From an uncultured Bacteroidaceae bacterium (GTDB lineage Bacteria; Bacteroidota; Bacteroidia; Bacteroidales; Bacteroidaceae): 64,000 nt of DNA. This document shows positions 49,821-57,655 of the stretch, one piece after another. The first letter of the stretch is position 1. Each line of letters starts with the position of its first letter. Both the position numbers and the translations under genes were made by a program. Location of the stretch: contig CAJOCU010000002.1 in NCBI GenBank assembly GCA_905233765.1, positions 1 through 64,000 on the forward strand. Direction: 5' to 3'. The notes below the pieces were generated by a model. The model did no database searches and was not told where the DNA came from. It saw only the letters and a program-made list of their open reading frames with translations.

Positions 49821-50993
49821 ATGAACAAGGAAACGATTAAATTTTGGGGATTTACCCTTCTTCTGTCTCTTTGCTGTTCAACGGTTTTGTCTGCTTGTTC
49901 AAACAGCGATAACCCGACGACAGAGGATAGTGTATCGGTTATTGCAGACAAGGTTTGGGCTTTCAGCCAGAATCATCCTGACGGGTTCACGCTCGACATC
50001 CGCACGATGACAGAACCGACGGAGGGTATAGCCGTCAGTTATGCAGAGACCCAGAACAGTCATTCCCGCGACCAACTTGCCATGGTCGTCAGACATGCAT
50101 TGCAACACGATGGTTATGTTGGCGGTTGGTTGAACACGGAACAAGGACTGTATTACTTCGACAGTACCAAGCTTTTCCCGGAAACGTCACTTGGGAGTGC
50201 CATTCAATTCGGGAAGGAGAACGGCCAACATTCAGTTTTCATCCTCTCCACTTACACAGACGTACCCATGACGGGTAAGGTGGCTGAGATTGTTGAACGT
50301 GGCACATTGCTTGTGGGCACTACGGGGGATTATCGACCGCTGTCGTTCTGCGAGAATGATGGAACTTATTGGGGCTTTGGGATAGAGATGGCCCAGGAGA
50401 TAGCCAACCGGTTGGGTGTTGAGACAACGTTCGTGAAGACATCATGGCCCACGCTGACTGCCGACGTGCTGGCAGAACCTCAGATGTTTGACCTTGCCAT
50501 AGGTGGCATCACGATTACCGATACCCGCAAGGAAACTATGCTGATGAGCGAGGGCTATCTGGCCAATGGCAAGACCATACTCTGTAGAAAATCCGAGAGC
50601 GAACGTTTCAAGTCTTTGGCCGACATAGACAAGCCTGAAGTGCGCGTGATGGTGAATCCAGGTGGACTGAATGAGAAGTTTGCCAATGCGAATCTCACCC
50701 ACGCTACCATCATTGTCCACGAGAAGAATGAGGAAATACCCAGCCTCATAGCCGAGGGCGAAGCCGACGTGATGATCACAGAGATTACAGAAGCTCCATA
50801 CTATGTACAGACCGACACCCGACTGGCAGCACCGCTCCTGAACGAGCCTTTCACTCATGGTGAGATTGGCGTACTGATGCAGAAGGGCCAGGAGGATTTG
50901 CTACAGATGGTCAATCATACCATACGCCAAATGAAATCGGATGGTACACTTCGTCGTTTACATGAAAAGTACGGATTGATATATACTTATTAA
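49821..50993 (+). CDS. Extracytoplasmic solute-binding lipoprotein (PheC/HisJ-like)
   Basis: 390 residues from ATG 49821 (MNKETIKFWGFTLLLSLCCSTVLSAC). A lipoprotein signal with Cys26 (LSAC). Residues 35-140 form an extra domain; residues about 145-390 are a family 3 solute-binding fold (RGTLLVGTTGDYRPLSFCENDGTYWGFGIEMAQEIANRLGVETTFVKTSWPTLTADV, FDLAIGGITITDTRKETMLMSEGY). Such proteins bind amino acids or act as cyclohexadienyl dehydratase (PheC). No permease gene is adjacent, which favours the enzyme or an orphan receptor. An earlier start at 49761 overlaps the PIN pseudogene and is rejected. Confidence 0.82.
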   Translation: MNKETIKFWGFTLLLSLCCSTVLSACSNSDNPTTEDSVSVIADKVWAFSQNHPDGFTLDIRTMTEPTEGIAVSYAETQNSHSRDQLAMVVRHALQHDGYVGGWLNTEQGLYYFDSTKLFPETSLGSAIQFGKENGQHSVFILSTYTDVPMTGKVAEIVERGTLLVGTTGDYRPLSFCENDGTYWGFGIEMAQEIANRLGVETTFVKTSWPTLTADVLAEPQMFDLAIGGITITDTRKETMLMSEGYLANGKTILCRKSESERFKSLADIDKPEVRVMVNPGGLNEKFANANLTHATIIVHEKNEEIPSLIAEGEADVMITEITEAPYYVQTDTRLAAPLLNEPFTHGEIGVLMQKGQEDLLQMVNHTIRQMKSDGTLRRLHEKYGLIYTY

Positions 50994-50997
50994 GACA

Positions 50998-52500
50998 ATG
51001 TCCGACCGCACATACATAGCCATTGATCTGAAGTCGTTCTATGCTTCGGTGGAGTGCGTGGCCAGAGGATTGGATCCCCTGACCACGAACCTCGTGGTGG
51101 CTGACAAGAGTCGGACGGAGAAGACCATCTGCCTGGCGGTGTCGCCATCGATGAAGGCTTACGGCATCGGTGGACGAGCACGGCTGTTTGAGGTGGTGCA
51201 GCGGGTGAAGGAGGTGAACTATGAAAGGAGCCGCAATGCAGGCTGGCGCTTCACGGGCAAGTCATCGAATGACATAGAGCTGAAAGCACATCCGGACTGG
51301 GAACTGGACTACATCGTGGCACCACCGCGCATGGCTCACTATATCGAGGTGAGCACGCAGGTGTATCAGACTTACTTGAAGTATATCGCGCCAGAGGATA
51401 TTCACGTCTATAGCATCGATGAGGTGTTCATGGATGTGACGGCATACCTCGGCACCTATAAGATGACGCCGCACGAGTTGGCTATACGCATGATCCGTGA
51501 TGTGCTGGCCACCACAGGCATCACCGCCACCGCCGGCATCGGTACGAATATGTACCTTGCGAAGGTGGCAATGGACATTGTGGCAAAGCATGTGCCGGCA
51601 GACAAGGACGGGGTACGCATCGTGGAGCTGGACGAAATGACATACAGGCGCACGCTGTGGAACCACCGCCCACTGACGGCTTTCTGGCGCTTCGGGCGGG
51701 GCATCGCAGCGAGGCTGGCGGAGTATGGCATCACGACCATGGGACAGATAGCCCGAAAGTCACTCCAGAATGAGGATTTCTTCTACAACCTGTTCGGTGT
51801 GAACGCAGAACTGCTTATCGACCATGCTTGGGGATGGGAGCCGTGTACCATTGACTACGTGACGGCTTACCGTCCAGAAACAAACTCCTTCAGCCGTGGG
51901 CAGGTGCTGCAGGAGCCATACGAACATTCCAAGGCGAAGGTGGTACTCCAGGAGATGGCCGACGCAATGGCGCTGAGTCTCTTCTCGAAGCAGTTGGTGA
52001 CAGACCAGCTGGTGCTGACCATCAACTACGACACGGAGAACCTGACCGACCCGGAACGCCGGGCTCGATATACAGGTCCCGTGACAAAGGACTACTATGG
52101 TCGCACCGTGCCGAAACATGCTCATGGCACAGAGAACCTGTCACGGCAAACGTCGTCGTCCTCAATGATCGTGGATGCGGCCGTGAGACTGTACGAGCGT
52201 ATCACCAATCCTGAATTGCTCGTGCGTCGCATCACGCTCGTCACGAACCATGTAGTGCATGAGTTGCAGGTGAAGAAAGAGACCGTTCCCGCACAACTCG
52301 ACCTCTTCACGGACTACGAGGCCGAGGCTCAGCAACGTAAAGAGGAGGAAGAGCAATTGGAAAAAGAACGCCGGCTGCAGGCAGCGCAACTGGCCATCAA
52401 GTCCCGCTTTGGCAAGAACGCCATCCTCCGGGGCATGAGCTATACCGAAGGGGCAACGGCCAAGGACAGGAACGCTCAAATAGGAGGACACAAGGCGTAG
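50998..52500 (+). CDS. Y-family DNA polymerase (UmuC/DinB-like)
   Basis: 500 residues. Catalytic motifs AIDLKSFYASVE (10-19) and VYSIDEVFMDVT (about 139-150), followed by the little-finger domain and a beta-clamp-binding QLDLFTDY near 432, then a charged tail. Bypasses damaged DNA. The gene is followed by a YolD-like gene, the usual partner. It begins 4 nt after the previous stop. Confidence 0.93.
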   Translation: MSDRTYIAIDLKSFYASVECVARGLDPLTTNLVVADKSRTEKTICLAVSPSMKAYGIGGRARLFEVVQRVKEVNYERSRNAGWRFTGKSSNDIELKAHPDWELDYIVAPPRMAHYIEVSTQVYQTYLKYIAPEDIHVYSIDEVFMDVTAYLGTYKMTPHELAIRMIRDVLATTGITATAGIGTNMYLAKVAMDIVAKHVPADKDGVRIVELDEMTYRRTLWNHRPLTAFWRFGRGIAARLAEYGITTMGQIARKSLQNEDFFYNLFGVNAELLIDHAWGWEPCTIDYVTAYRPETNSFSRGQVLQEPYEHSKAKVVLQEMADAMALSLFSKQLVTDQLVLTINYDTENLTDPERRARYTGPVTKDYYGRTVPKHAHGTENLSRQTSSSSMIVDAAVRLYERITNPELLVRRITLVTNHVVHELQVKKETVPAQLDLFTDYEAEAQQRKEEEEQLEKERRLQAAQLAIKSRFGKNAILRGMSYTEGATAKDRNAQIGGHKA

Positions 52501-52501
52501 C

Positions 52502-52535
52502 CATTTACAATTCGACGATTTACGATTTACCATTT
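52502..52535. repeat. AT-rich repeat before the YolD-like gene
   Basis: CATTTACAATTCGACGATTTACGATTTACCATTT-type units, like those between glnK and amtB; fills the leader of the 72-residue protein gene. Confidence 0.7.
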
Positions 52536-52754
52536 ATGGATAGTTACGACGATATCATCAACCTGCCACATCCGGTTTCAAAGAAACATCCGCAGATGTC
52601 AATGATGCAAAGGGCCGCTCAATTTGCCCCGTTTGCGGCATTGACGGGCTATGATGCTGCCATCAACGAGGCGGCTAGGAAGAATGGCGAAACGGAAAAA
52701 GATCAAACAGACGAATGGATAGATGAAGGAAATTTTTGCATCATCGAAGAGTAA
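52536..52754 (+). CDS. YolD-like small protein
   Basis: 72 residues: MDSYDDIINLPHPVSKKHPQMSMMQRAAQFAPFAALTGYDAAINEAARK. The conserved RAAQFAPFAAL block identifies the YolD-like family, which is commonly encoded beside Y-family polymerases. It is presumed to help or control translesion synthesis; mechanism unknown. Confidence 0.85.
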   Translation: MDSYDDIINLPHPVSKKHPQMSMMQRAAQFAPFAALTGYDAAINEAARKNGETEKDQTDEWIDEGNFCIIEE

Positions 52755-52784
52755 AATACCGAATTAGAATATAATAGAAATACG

Positions 52785-55187
52785 ATGAAGAAGACTTGTC
52801 TTGTGCTGACACTCCTTGTCGGCAGTATCACAGCCATCATGGCACAGCCACTTAGGACCAGAGTGATTGACGAGGGCGGTAGCGGTCGGTTCAAGGCCAT
52901 TGCCGTCAAGGAACAGGGACTGGAGGACTTTGTCATCTATCGTCCACAGGACCTGCTGTATGCCCATGCCCGCTGCGGCGATTTGCCGTTGTTGATGTTT
53001 GGCAACGGCGCTTGCTCCGATACGAGCATCGGATATGAACGGATGCTTTCAGAGATAGCGTCTCACGGCTACATCGTGGTGGCCATAGGCGAGATGCGTG
53101 ACAGCCTGAACGAACGCCCGACGGGGCACACGGAGTCGTCGGAGCTGACGAGAGGTCTCGAACTTATACTACAACAGAATCAATCGAGAGGTACTGAATA
53201 TTACCATGTGATAGATACTACAAAGATTGCTGCCGCAGGTCATTCGTGCGGTGGGGCTCAGGTGCTGTGCAATGCCAGTGACCCAAGGCTAAAGACGTAC
53301 CTCATTCTGAATGCCGGCATGGGCGATATAGAGATGGCGGGTGCCAGCACGAGGTCATTGCAGGGCGTTCATGGACCGATACTATATGTTGTCGGTGGCC
53401 CTACAGATGTAGCTTATCAGAATGCTCAGAAGGATTATGAGCGGATACATCATGTGCCTGTTGCCCTGGCCAATCATCCCGCTTCCGGCCACGGTGGTAC
53501 CTACAATGACAAATATGGCGGCGACTACGGTCGTTTGGTCATTGACTGGCTCGACTGGCAATTCAAGGGGAAAAAGGAAAATGCAGGGATTTTCCTAAAA
53601 GGTGATCTTAGAGACTATCAAGGATGGAATATAAAAGCAAAGAACTTTCAGCAGCACGAAGGCAGATTCATGTCGCTGAAAATGCCCTGTAAGCTGCTCA
53701 AGGGTATTACAGAACGCGACTTCGCCATCTATTTGCCTAGTAGTTACGAGAAGGACACCTTGAAGACGTACCCCGTACTCTATCTGATGCATGGTGGTGG
53801 CGGCGCTCATACAGATTATGAGCGCTATCACAAGATCTCACATGTCGCAGACAGCATGATAGATTGTGGAGCCATCAACGATGTGATTATTGTAACCCCC
53901 GAAGCGAACCAGCAACACATGATGTATTTCAATACAACAGAGGGAAAGGCTGGCGCTCCTAACTGGCAATACGAAGACTACTTCTTTAACGAGTTGATAC
54001 CCTATATCGAGAAAAGCTACCGCGTTCGCACAGATAAGGGCGGACGGGCTGTTGCAGGATTCTCCATGGGTGGCGGTGCAGCCACCGTTTACGGCCTGCA
54101 CCACCCGGAGATGTTCTCCATGGTATATGACATCTCCGGCTATCTGCGCCGTCAGTCTTTGGATTTCCTCCAGAATGATGCATCTGCCGAATGGCGCCAA
54201 CAGGCAATCGCTGACAACGACCCCGTGACACGCGTTTCCAATGGTTCGGATACAGAGGTGGCTAATTGGAAAAAGGTTGATTGGAAGATCTGCGTCGGCG
54301 ACCATGATTTCACCCTTGAGGCCAATCTGGACTTGGCAAAAGCCTTCCGTATGAAAGGCATTAACTTCTCCATGTATGTGAATGAAGGTGCACACGATGG
54401 TCGGTGGGTGCAACCAGCTCTCGAGGATGTTCTGAAACGGGCTGACAAGAACTTCGAAAGTCTATGGATCAAGAATGGAGACCGGAACATCTATGGCATT
54501 ATCAGCAAACCACGATATGATGGAGAGAAGCAACCTATTGCCATCATTGCCCATGGCTTCAACGGCACCCACCACTTCGCGAGGGACTATTTTGCCCCAT
54601 TGGCTGAACTGGGGTGGATAACCTATGCCTTTGATTTCCCCTGTGGCTCGGTGAACAGCCGTAGCGACTCGAACACGATGAATATGTCCATCCTTGACGA
54701 GCAGAGCGACCTGTGTGCCATCGTCAACTACTTCCGCCGTCAGCCCTACGTTGATCCCAACTGCATCATGCTCATCGGCGAGAGTCAAGGTGGACTGGTA
54801 TCAGCGCTGACCGCTGCACAGATGAACAAGGAGGTGAGTGAACTGGTGCTTATCTACCCGGCACTCTGCATTCCCGACAACTGGAACACGCGCTACCCGA
54901 AGCTCGAAGACATCCCCGACACCACCCGTCTGTGGGGCGTTCCGATGGGACGCCGTTTCTTCGAGGAGATACGTGACATGAACCCCTTCCGCAGCATGAA
55001 GAAGTTCCGAAAGCCCGTGCTCATCATTCAGGGCGATGCTGACAATGTCGTTTCGATGGACGATTCGCGTCATGCTGCCAACACCTACAAGAACGCCCGT
55101 CTGCACATCATCCCTGGTGCCGGTCACGGCTTCAGACCCAAAGAACGTCAGGAGGCTATTGAACAGATTCGATTATTCCTGAAATGA
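52785..55187 (+). CDS. Exported protein with three alpha/beta-hydrolase domains
   Basis: 800 residues with signal peptide (MKKTCLVLTLLVGSITAIMAQ). Domain 1 (about 30-265) has nucleophile motif GHSCGG (152); domain 2 (about 295-555) has GFSMGG (425) and an enterochelin/feruloyl esterase-like start (FAIYLPSSYEKDTLKTYPVLYLMHGGGG); domain 3 (about 565-800) has GESQGG (665) and the end GAGHGF. Each is a complete lipase/esterase fold by length. Domain 1 is like chlorophyllase/PAF-acetylhydrolase proteins, domain 3 like cinnamoyl esterases. Possibly a multi-esterase for plant cell-wall or mucin ester removal; substrate is not readable. Confidence 0.85.
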   Translation: MKKTCLVLTLLVGSITAIMAQPLRTRVIDEGGSGRFKAIAVKEQGLEDFVIYRPQDLLYAHARCGDLPLLMFGNGACSDTSIGYERMLSEIASHGYIVVAIGEMRDSLNERPTGHTESSELTRGLELILQQNQSRGTEYYHVIDTTKIAAAGHSCGGAQVLCNASDPRLKTYLILNAGMGDIEMAGASTRSLQGVHGPILYVVGGPTDVAYQNAQKDYERIHHVPVALANHPASGHGGTYNDKYGGDYGRLVIDWLDWQFKGKKENAGIFLKGDLRDYQGWNIKAKNFQQHEGRFMSLKMPCKLLKGITERDFAIYLPSSYEKDTLKTYPVLYLMHGGGGAHTDYERYHKISHVADSMIDCGAINDVIIVTPEANQQHMMYFNTTEGKAGAPNWQYEDYFFNELIPYIEKSYRVRTDKGGRAVAGFSMGGGAATVYGLHHPEMFSMVYDISGYLRRQSLDFLQNDASAEWRQQAIADNDPVTRVSNGSDTEVANWKKVDWKICVGDHDFTLEANLDLAKAFRMKGINFSMYVNEGAHDGRWVQPALEDVLKRADKNFESLWIKNGDRNIYGIISKPRYDGEKQPIAIIAHGFNGTHHFARDYFAPLAELGWITYAFDFPCGSVNSRSDSNTMNMSILDEQSDLCAIVNYFRRQPYVDPNCIMLIGESQGGLVSALTAAQMNKEVSELVLIYPALCIPDNWNTRYPKLEDIPDTTRLWGVPMGRRFFEEIRDMNPFRSMKKFRKPVLIIQGDADNVVSMDDSRHAANTYKNARLHIIPGAGHGFRPKERQEAIEQIRLFLK

Positions 55188-55269
55188 AGCCATCGCGCTT
55201 GAATCGTATCATGGACTTGTATCGCACACGACTTATTGTTAAACAATCTTAAAGTTTTAGATAAATCGC

Positions 55270-55299
55270 TTGCGATATAAAATAATAGCCATACCTTTG
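55270..55299 (+). promoter_or_regulatory. Promoter of gpx
   Basis: TTG at 55270-55272, 19 nt, TACCTTTG at 55292-55299. The -33 element lies inside TCGCTTGCGA, an inverted repeat (55267-55276), a possible operator. Confidence 0.65.
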
Positions 55300-55341
55300 C
55301 ATCGCAAACGACATAAAGAACAATATTAAATATATTAAGGT

Positions 55342-55887
55342 ATGGCAAAGATTTATGATTTCAAGGCTCTGACGAGCAAAGGTAAGGAACTGGATTTCGC
55401 TCAATTCCAAGGTAAGGTGCTACTGATTGTGAACACAGCAAGCAAATGTGGCTTCACCCCTCAGTTTGCAGGACTGGAGGAGATGAACCAGAAGTATAAG
55501 GACAATGGGTTGGTGATCATCGGTTTCCCTTGCAACCAGTTCGCCTCACAAGACCCAGGCAGCGACAGTGAGATTGAAGGTTTCTGCCAGCTGAACTACG
55601 GCGTATCCTTCCAGATCATGAAGAAGGTGGATGTGAACGGTTCCGCTGCAGAACCCATCTTCGAATACTTAAAGGCTCAAGCTCCCACCGAGGAGTATAG
55701 CGGTCTGAAGGCGAAAGCTGCCAAAGCACTCTTCAAGACAATCAGCAAGAGTGTGGAGAAGGACAGCGACATCAAGTGGAACTTCACCAAATTCCTGATC
55801 TCAAAGGATGGTGAGACCATCAAGCGCTATGCGCCCACAACAGAACCCAAGGACTTTGAGAAGGACGTGGAGTCAATGCTCGCTTAG
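55342..55887 (+). CDS. Glutathione peroxidase family protein (cytosolic)
   Basis: 181 residues, no signal peptide. Peroxidatic Cys36 in VNTASKCGFTPQF; FPCNQFASQDPG and KWNFTKFLISKDG provide the Gln and Trp of the active site. Probably thioredoxin-dependent. It is followed by an OhrR-type repressor gene, so induction by organic peroxide is likely. A secreted relative fused to nitroreductase is at 31452. Confidence 0.95.
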   Translation: MAKIYDFKALTSKGKELDFAQFQGKVLLIVNTASKCGFTPQFAGLEEMNQKYKDNGLVIIGFPCNQFASQDPGSDSEIEGFCQLNYGVSFQIMKKVDVNGSAAEPIFEYLKAQAPTEEYSGLKAKAAKALFKTISKSVEKDSDIKWNFTKFLISKDGETIKRYAPTTEPKDFEKDVESMLA

Positions 55888-55917
55888 TTGATAGTTAATA
55901 GTTGAGAGTTGAGAGTT
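55887..55917. repeat. AT-rich heptad repeat between gpx and the MarR-type gene
   Basis: GTTGATAGTTAATAGTTGAGAGTTGAGAGTT-type 7-nt units directly before ATG 55918; the same sequence kind is inserted in gltD. Confidence 0.75.
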
Positions 55918-56358
55918 ATGCACGCTGAATTACAACTCGACAATCAAGTCTGTTTTCGTCTCTATACGGCAGCACGACTGGTGACACAGGCATACACGCC
56001 GATGCTGACGGAACTGGGCATTACCTATCCGCAGTATCTGGTGCTGATGGTGCTCTGGGAGAAGGATAACCAGCCAGTGAACGATATTGCTCGCAGCTTG
56101 CTATTGGAGACGAACACCGTCACGCCGCTCCTTCAGCGTATGGAGAAGCTTGGTATCGTCTGTCGCAAGAAGGGCAAACTTGACAAACGCCAACAGATCG
56201 TATCGCTGACAGAAAAGGGTAGGGCGATGGAGGAACAGGCTTACAACACTATCCCCAAAGGCATGGGTGAAATACTTTCAGCCTGCCCGTTGCAGATGGA
56301 TGACTATCTGCATCTGACACAAGAATTAGATTCAATGATTGAGACATTAAAGAAATAA
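55918..56358 (+). CDS. ohrR: OhrR-like MarR-family peroxide sensor
   Basis: 146 residues from ATG 55918 (MHAELQLDNQVCFRLYTAARLVTQAYTPMLTELGITYPQYLVLMVLWE). The conserved sensor Cys12 (QVCFRLY) places it with OhrR. Winged helix about 60-110 (NDIARSLLLETNTVTPLLQRMEKLGIVCRKKGKLDKRQQIVSLTEKG). Peroxide oxidises the Cys and releases DNA; the gpx promoter dyad (55267-55276) is a possible target. An earlier TTG start is inside the repeat and is not preferred. Confidence 0.88.
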   Translation: MHAELQLDNQVCFRLYTAARLVTQAYTPMLTELGITYPQYLVLMVLWEKDNQPVNDIARSLLLETNTVTPLLQRMEKLGIVCRKKGKLDKRQQIVSLTEKGRAMEEQAYNTIPKGMGEILSACPLQMDDYLHLTQELDSMIETLKK

Positions 56359-56402
56359 AGTATCAGTTTACAAAATATCAATAGCCCTAAAAAATCAACA
56401 AA

Positions 56403-56867
56403 ATGATGACTAAAGAAGAAGCTTTGAAAATGTTCGCCCAAATGGGTGCTGTATGGTTTGGAAACAGTAAGCAACATTTCGCCTTCTCGGCATACTGCCG
56501 TCTGCAGGGCTGGAACAAGTTGGCCGACAAGTGGAAGGAAGAAGCAGAAGAGGAGTGGGACGAGGCTGAAGAGGTCCTCAACCGCCTGGTAGAACTCGGC
56601 TGCAAGCCTGCCGATCTGCAGGAGGCCATGAAAACCATTGAGTTCCCCTTCTACGATGATCCCAAGCAGCAGATAGAGAGCGACTATCAGCCCGATGCTG
56701 TCAAGATTATGAGCGAGTTGGCAGAAGCATTCAACGATGACTATCCCACCAAGAAACTCATCGAGAAGTGGATTGACGGTGAGAAGGAACACATGGCTTG
56801 GGAGGCTCAGTACCTCAACTACATCGACAAGTTGGGCTACGAGAATTTCCTTACCGCAATGATGTAA
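56403..56867 (+). CDS. Ferritin-like/bacterioferritin-type protein
   Basis: 154 residues, four helices. HFAFSAYCRLQGWNKLADKWKEEAEEEWDEAEEVLNRLVELG is the helical pair with Glu ligands (EEAEEEWDEAE), and EKWIDGEKEHMAWEAQYLNYIDKLGYENFL the last helices. Related to the 35650 protein. It follows ohrR by 44 nt; the group gpx-ohrR-ferritin-like suggests peroxide and iron control. Confidence 0.75.
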   Translation: MMTKEEALKMFAQMGAVWFGNSKQHFAFSAYCRLQGWNKLADKWKEEAEEEWDEAEEVLNRLVELGCKPADLQEAMKTIEFPFYDDPKQQIESDYQPDAVKIMSELAEAFNDDYPTKKLIEKWIDGEKEHMAWEAQYLNYIDKLGYENFLTAMM

Positions 56868-56892
56868 TGTTTATTGCAACACTCTTAAAAAC

Positions 56893-56923
56893 AAAAAAGG
56901 GAACCCATCAAAGGGTTCCCTTT
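56893..56923 (-). terminator. Rho-independent terminator after tRNA-Glu
   Basis: Perfect 11-bp stem AAAGGGAACCC/GGGTTCCCTTT (56896-56906 and 56913-56923), 6-nt loop; on the minus strand it is followed by TTT GTTTTT. It lies 1 nt beyond the tRNA end and may also stop readthrough from the plus-strand ferritin-like gene. Confidence 0.85.
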
Positions 56924-56924
56924 G

Positions 56925-56996
56925 TAGCGCCTACGGGAATCGAACCCGTGTTCCATGCGTGAGAGGCATGTGTCCTAGCCGCTAGACGAAAGCGCC
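56925..56996 (-). tRNA. tRNA-Glu (anticodon CTC)
   Basis: 72 nt. Acceptor 5' GGCGCTT pairs with AGGCGCT (with G-U ends), D-arm TAGCGGCTA, anticodon loop CT-CTC-AC, T-arm GGGTTCGATTCCC. CCA is not encoded. It lies 13 nt downstream of tRNA-Ser. Confidence 0.95.
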
Positions 56997-57009
56997 AGAT
57001 GGAGAGATG

Positions 57010-57096
57010 CGGAAGCTGGGGGATTCGAACCCCCGGTACGGTAACCCGTACGTCAGTTTAGCAAACTGGTGGTTTCAGCCACTCACCCAAACTTCC
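57010..57096 (-). tRNA. tRNA-Ser (anticodon GCT)
   Basis: 87 nt with a long variable arm (ACGTACGGGTTACCGTACC). Acceptor GGAAGTT/AGCTTCC, anticodon stem-loop AGTTTGCTAAACT (GCT), T-arm GGGGGTTCGAATCCCCC. No CCA encoded. Confidence 0.95.
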
Positions 57097-57143
57097 AAGC
57101 TTCAAAGATCGCTCTTTCAGGAGTGTTTTCCTGAAATGCGGTG

Positions 57144-57175
57144 CAAAGGTAGAAGTTTTTTGTGAATTGTGCAAA
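57144..57175 (-). promoter_or_regulatory. Promoter of the tRNA-Ser-tRNA-Glu unit
   Basis: Minus strand TTTG at 57175-57172, 20-nt spacer, TACCTTTG at 57151-57144. The tRNA-Ser gene begins at 57096. Confidence 0.75.
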
Positions 57176-57194
57176 TGTTTTCAAAGAAAAAATA

Positions 57195-57202
57195 TATCTT
57201 TG
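57195..57202 (+). promoter_or_regulatory. -7 element of the fdtA-fdtB operon
   Basis: TATCTTTGC, 23 nt before the ATG at 57225. No clear TTTG at -33. Confidence 0.55.
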
Positions 57203-57224
57203 CAACAAATTTCAATGGGTGAAT

Positions 57225-57641
57225 ATGACAGATCACATGCGACGTTTGTGCGTTCAACGCCTACAACTGCTTAAGAATGTGGATGTACGAGGGACACTCT
57301 CGTTTCTTGAAGGTGGTATAGACATCCCCTTCGAGGTGGCTCGCGTATTCTGGATCACAGACGTGCCCGAAAACCAGACACGTGGTGGCCATGCTCACTG
57401 GACATGCCACGAGGCGGTATTTGCCGTGTCGGGTAGCTGCGAAATAGAAGTTGATGATGGTGACGTTTGCCAGGTATTCCGTTTGGAGCAACCGAATGAA
57501 GGATTGCTGATTCCGGCAGGTGCATGGTGTGAGCTTCGTCATTTCACACAAGGAACCGTGTGTGTGGTGATGGCGAGCGAGCATTATGACCCGACGGGCT
57601 ATTGCCACGAGAAGGATGCTTGGCACAAATTAAGATCTTGA
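57225..57641 (+). CDS. fdtA: dTDP-4-oxo-sugar 3,4-ketoisomerase (FdtA/QdtA, WxcM-like)
   Basis: 138 residues from ATG 57225. A cupin with the family's [18 protein letters not shown] and [13 protein letters not shown] motifs; the His of GGHAH is the catalytic base. Converts dTDP-4-keto-6-deoxyglucose to the 3-keto isomer, the first committed step to Fuc3NAc or Qui3NAc. The enzyme that uses its product starts 14 nt downstream. Which epimer is formed cannot be told. Confidence 0.88.
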   Translation: MTDHMRRLCVQRLQLLKNVDVRGTLSFLEGGIDIPFEVARVFWITDVPENQTRGGHAHWTCHEAVFAVSGSCEIEVDDGDVCQVFRLEQPNEGLLIPAGAWCELRHFTQGTVCVVMASEHYDPTGYCHEKDAWHKLRS

Positions 57642-57655
57642 GATATCACACGCTT

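Noticed and set aside
56925-57096. tRNA pair as an attachment site for an integrated element
   Set aside because: No integrase and no duplicated tRNA 3' end was found nearby.
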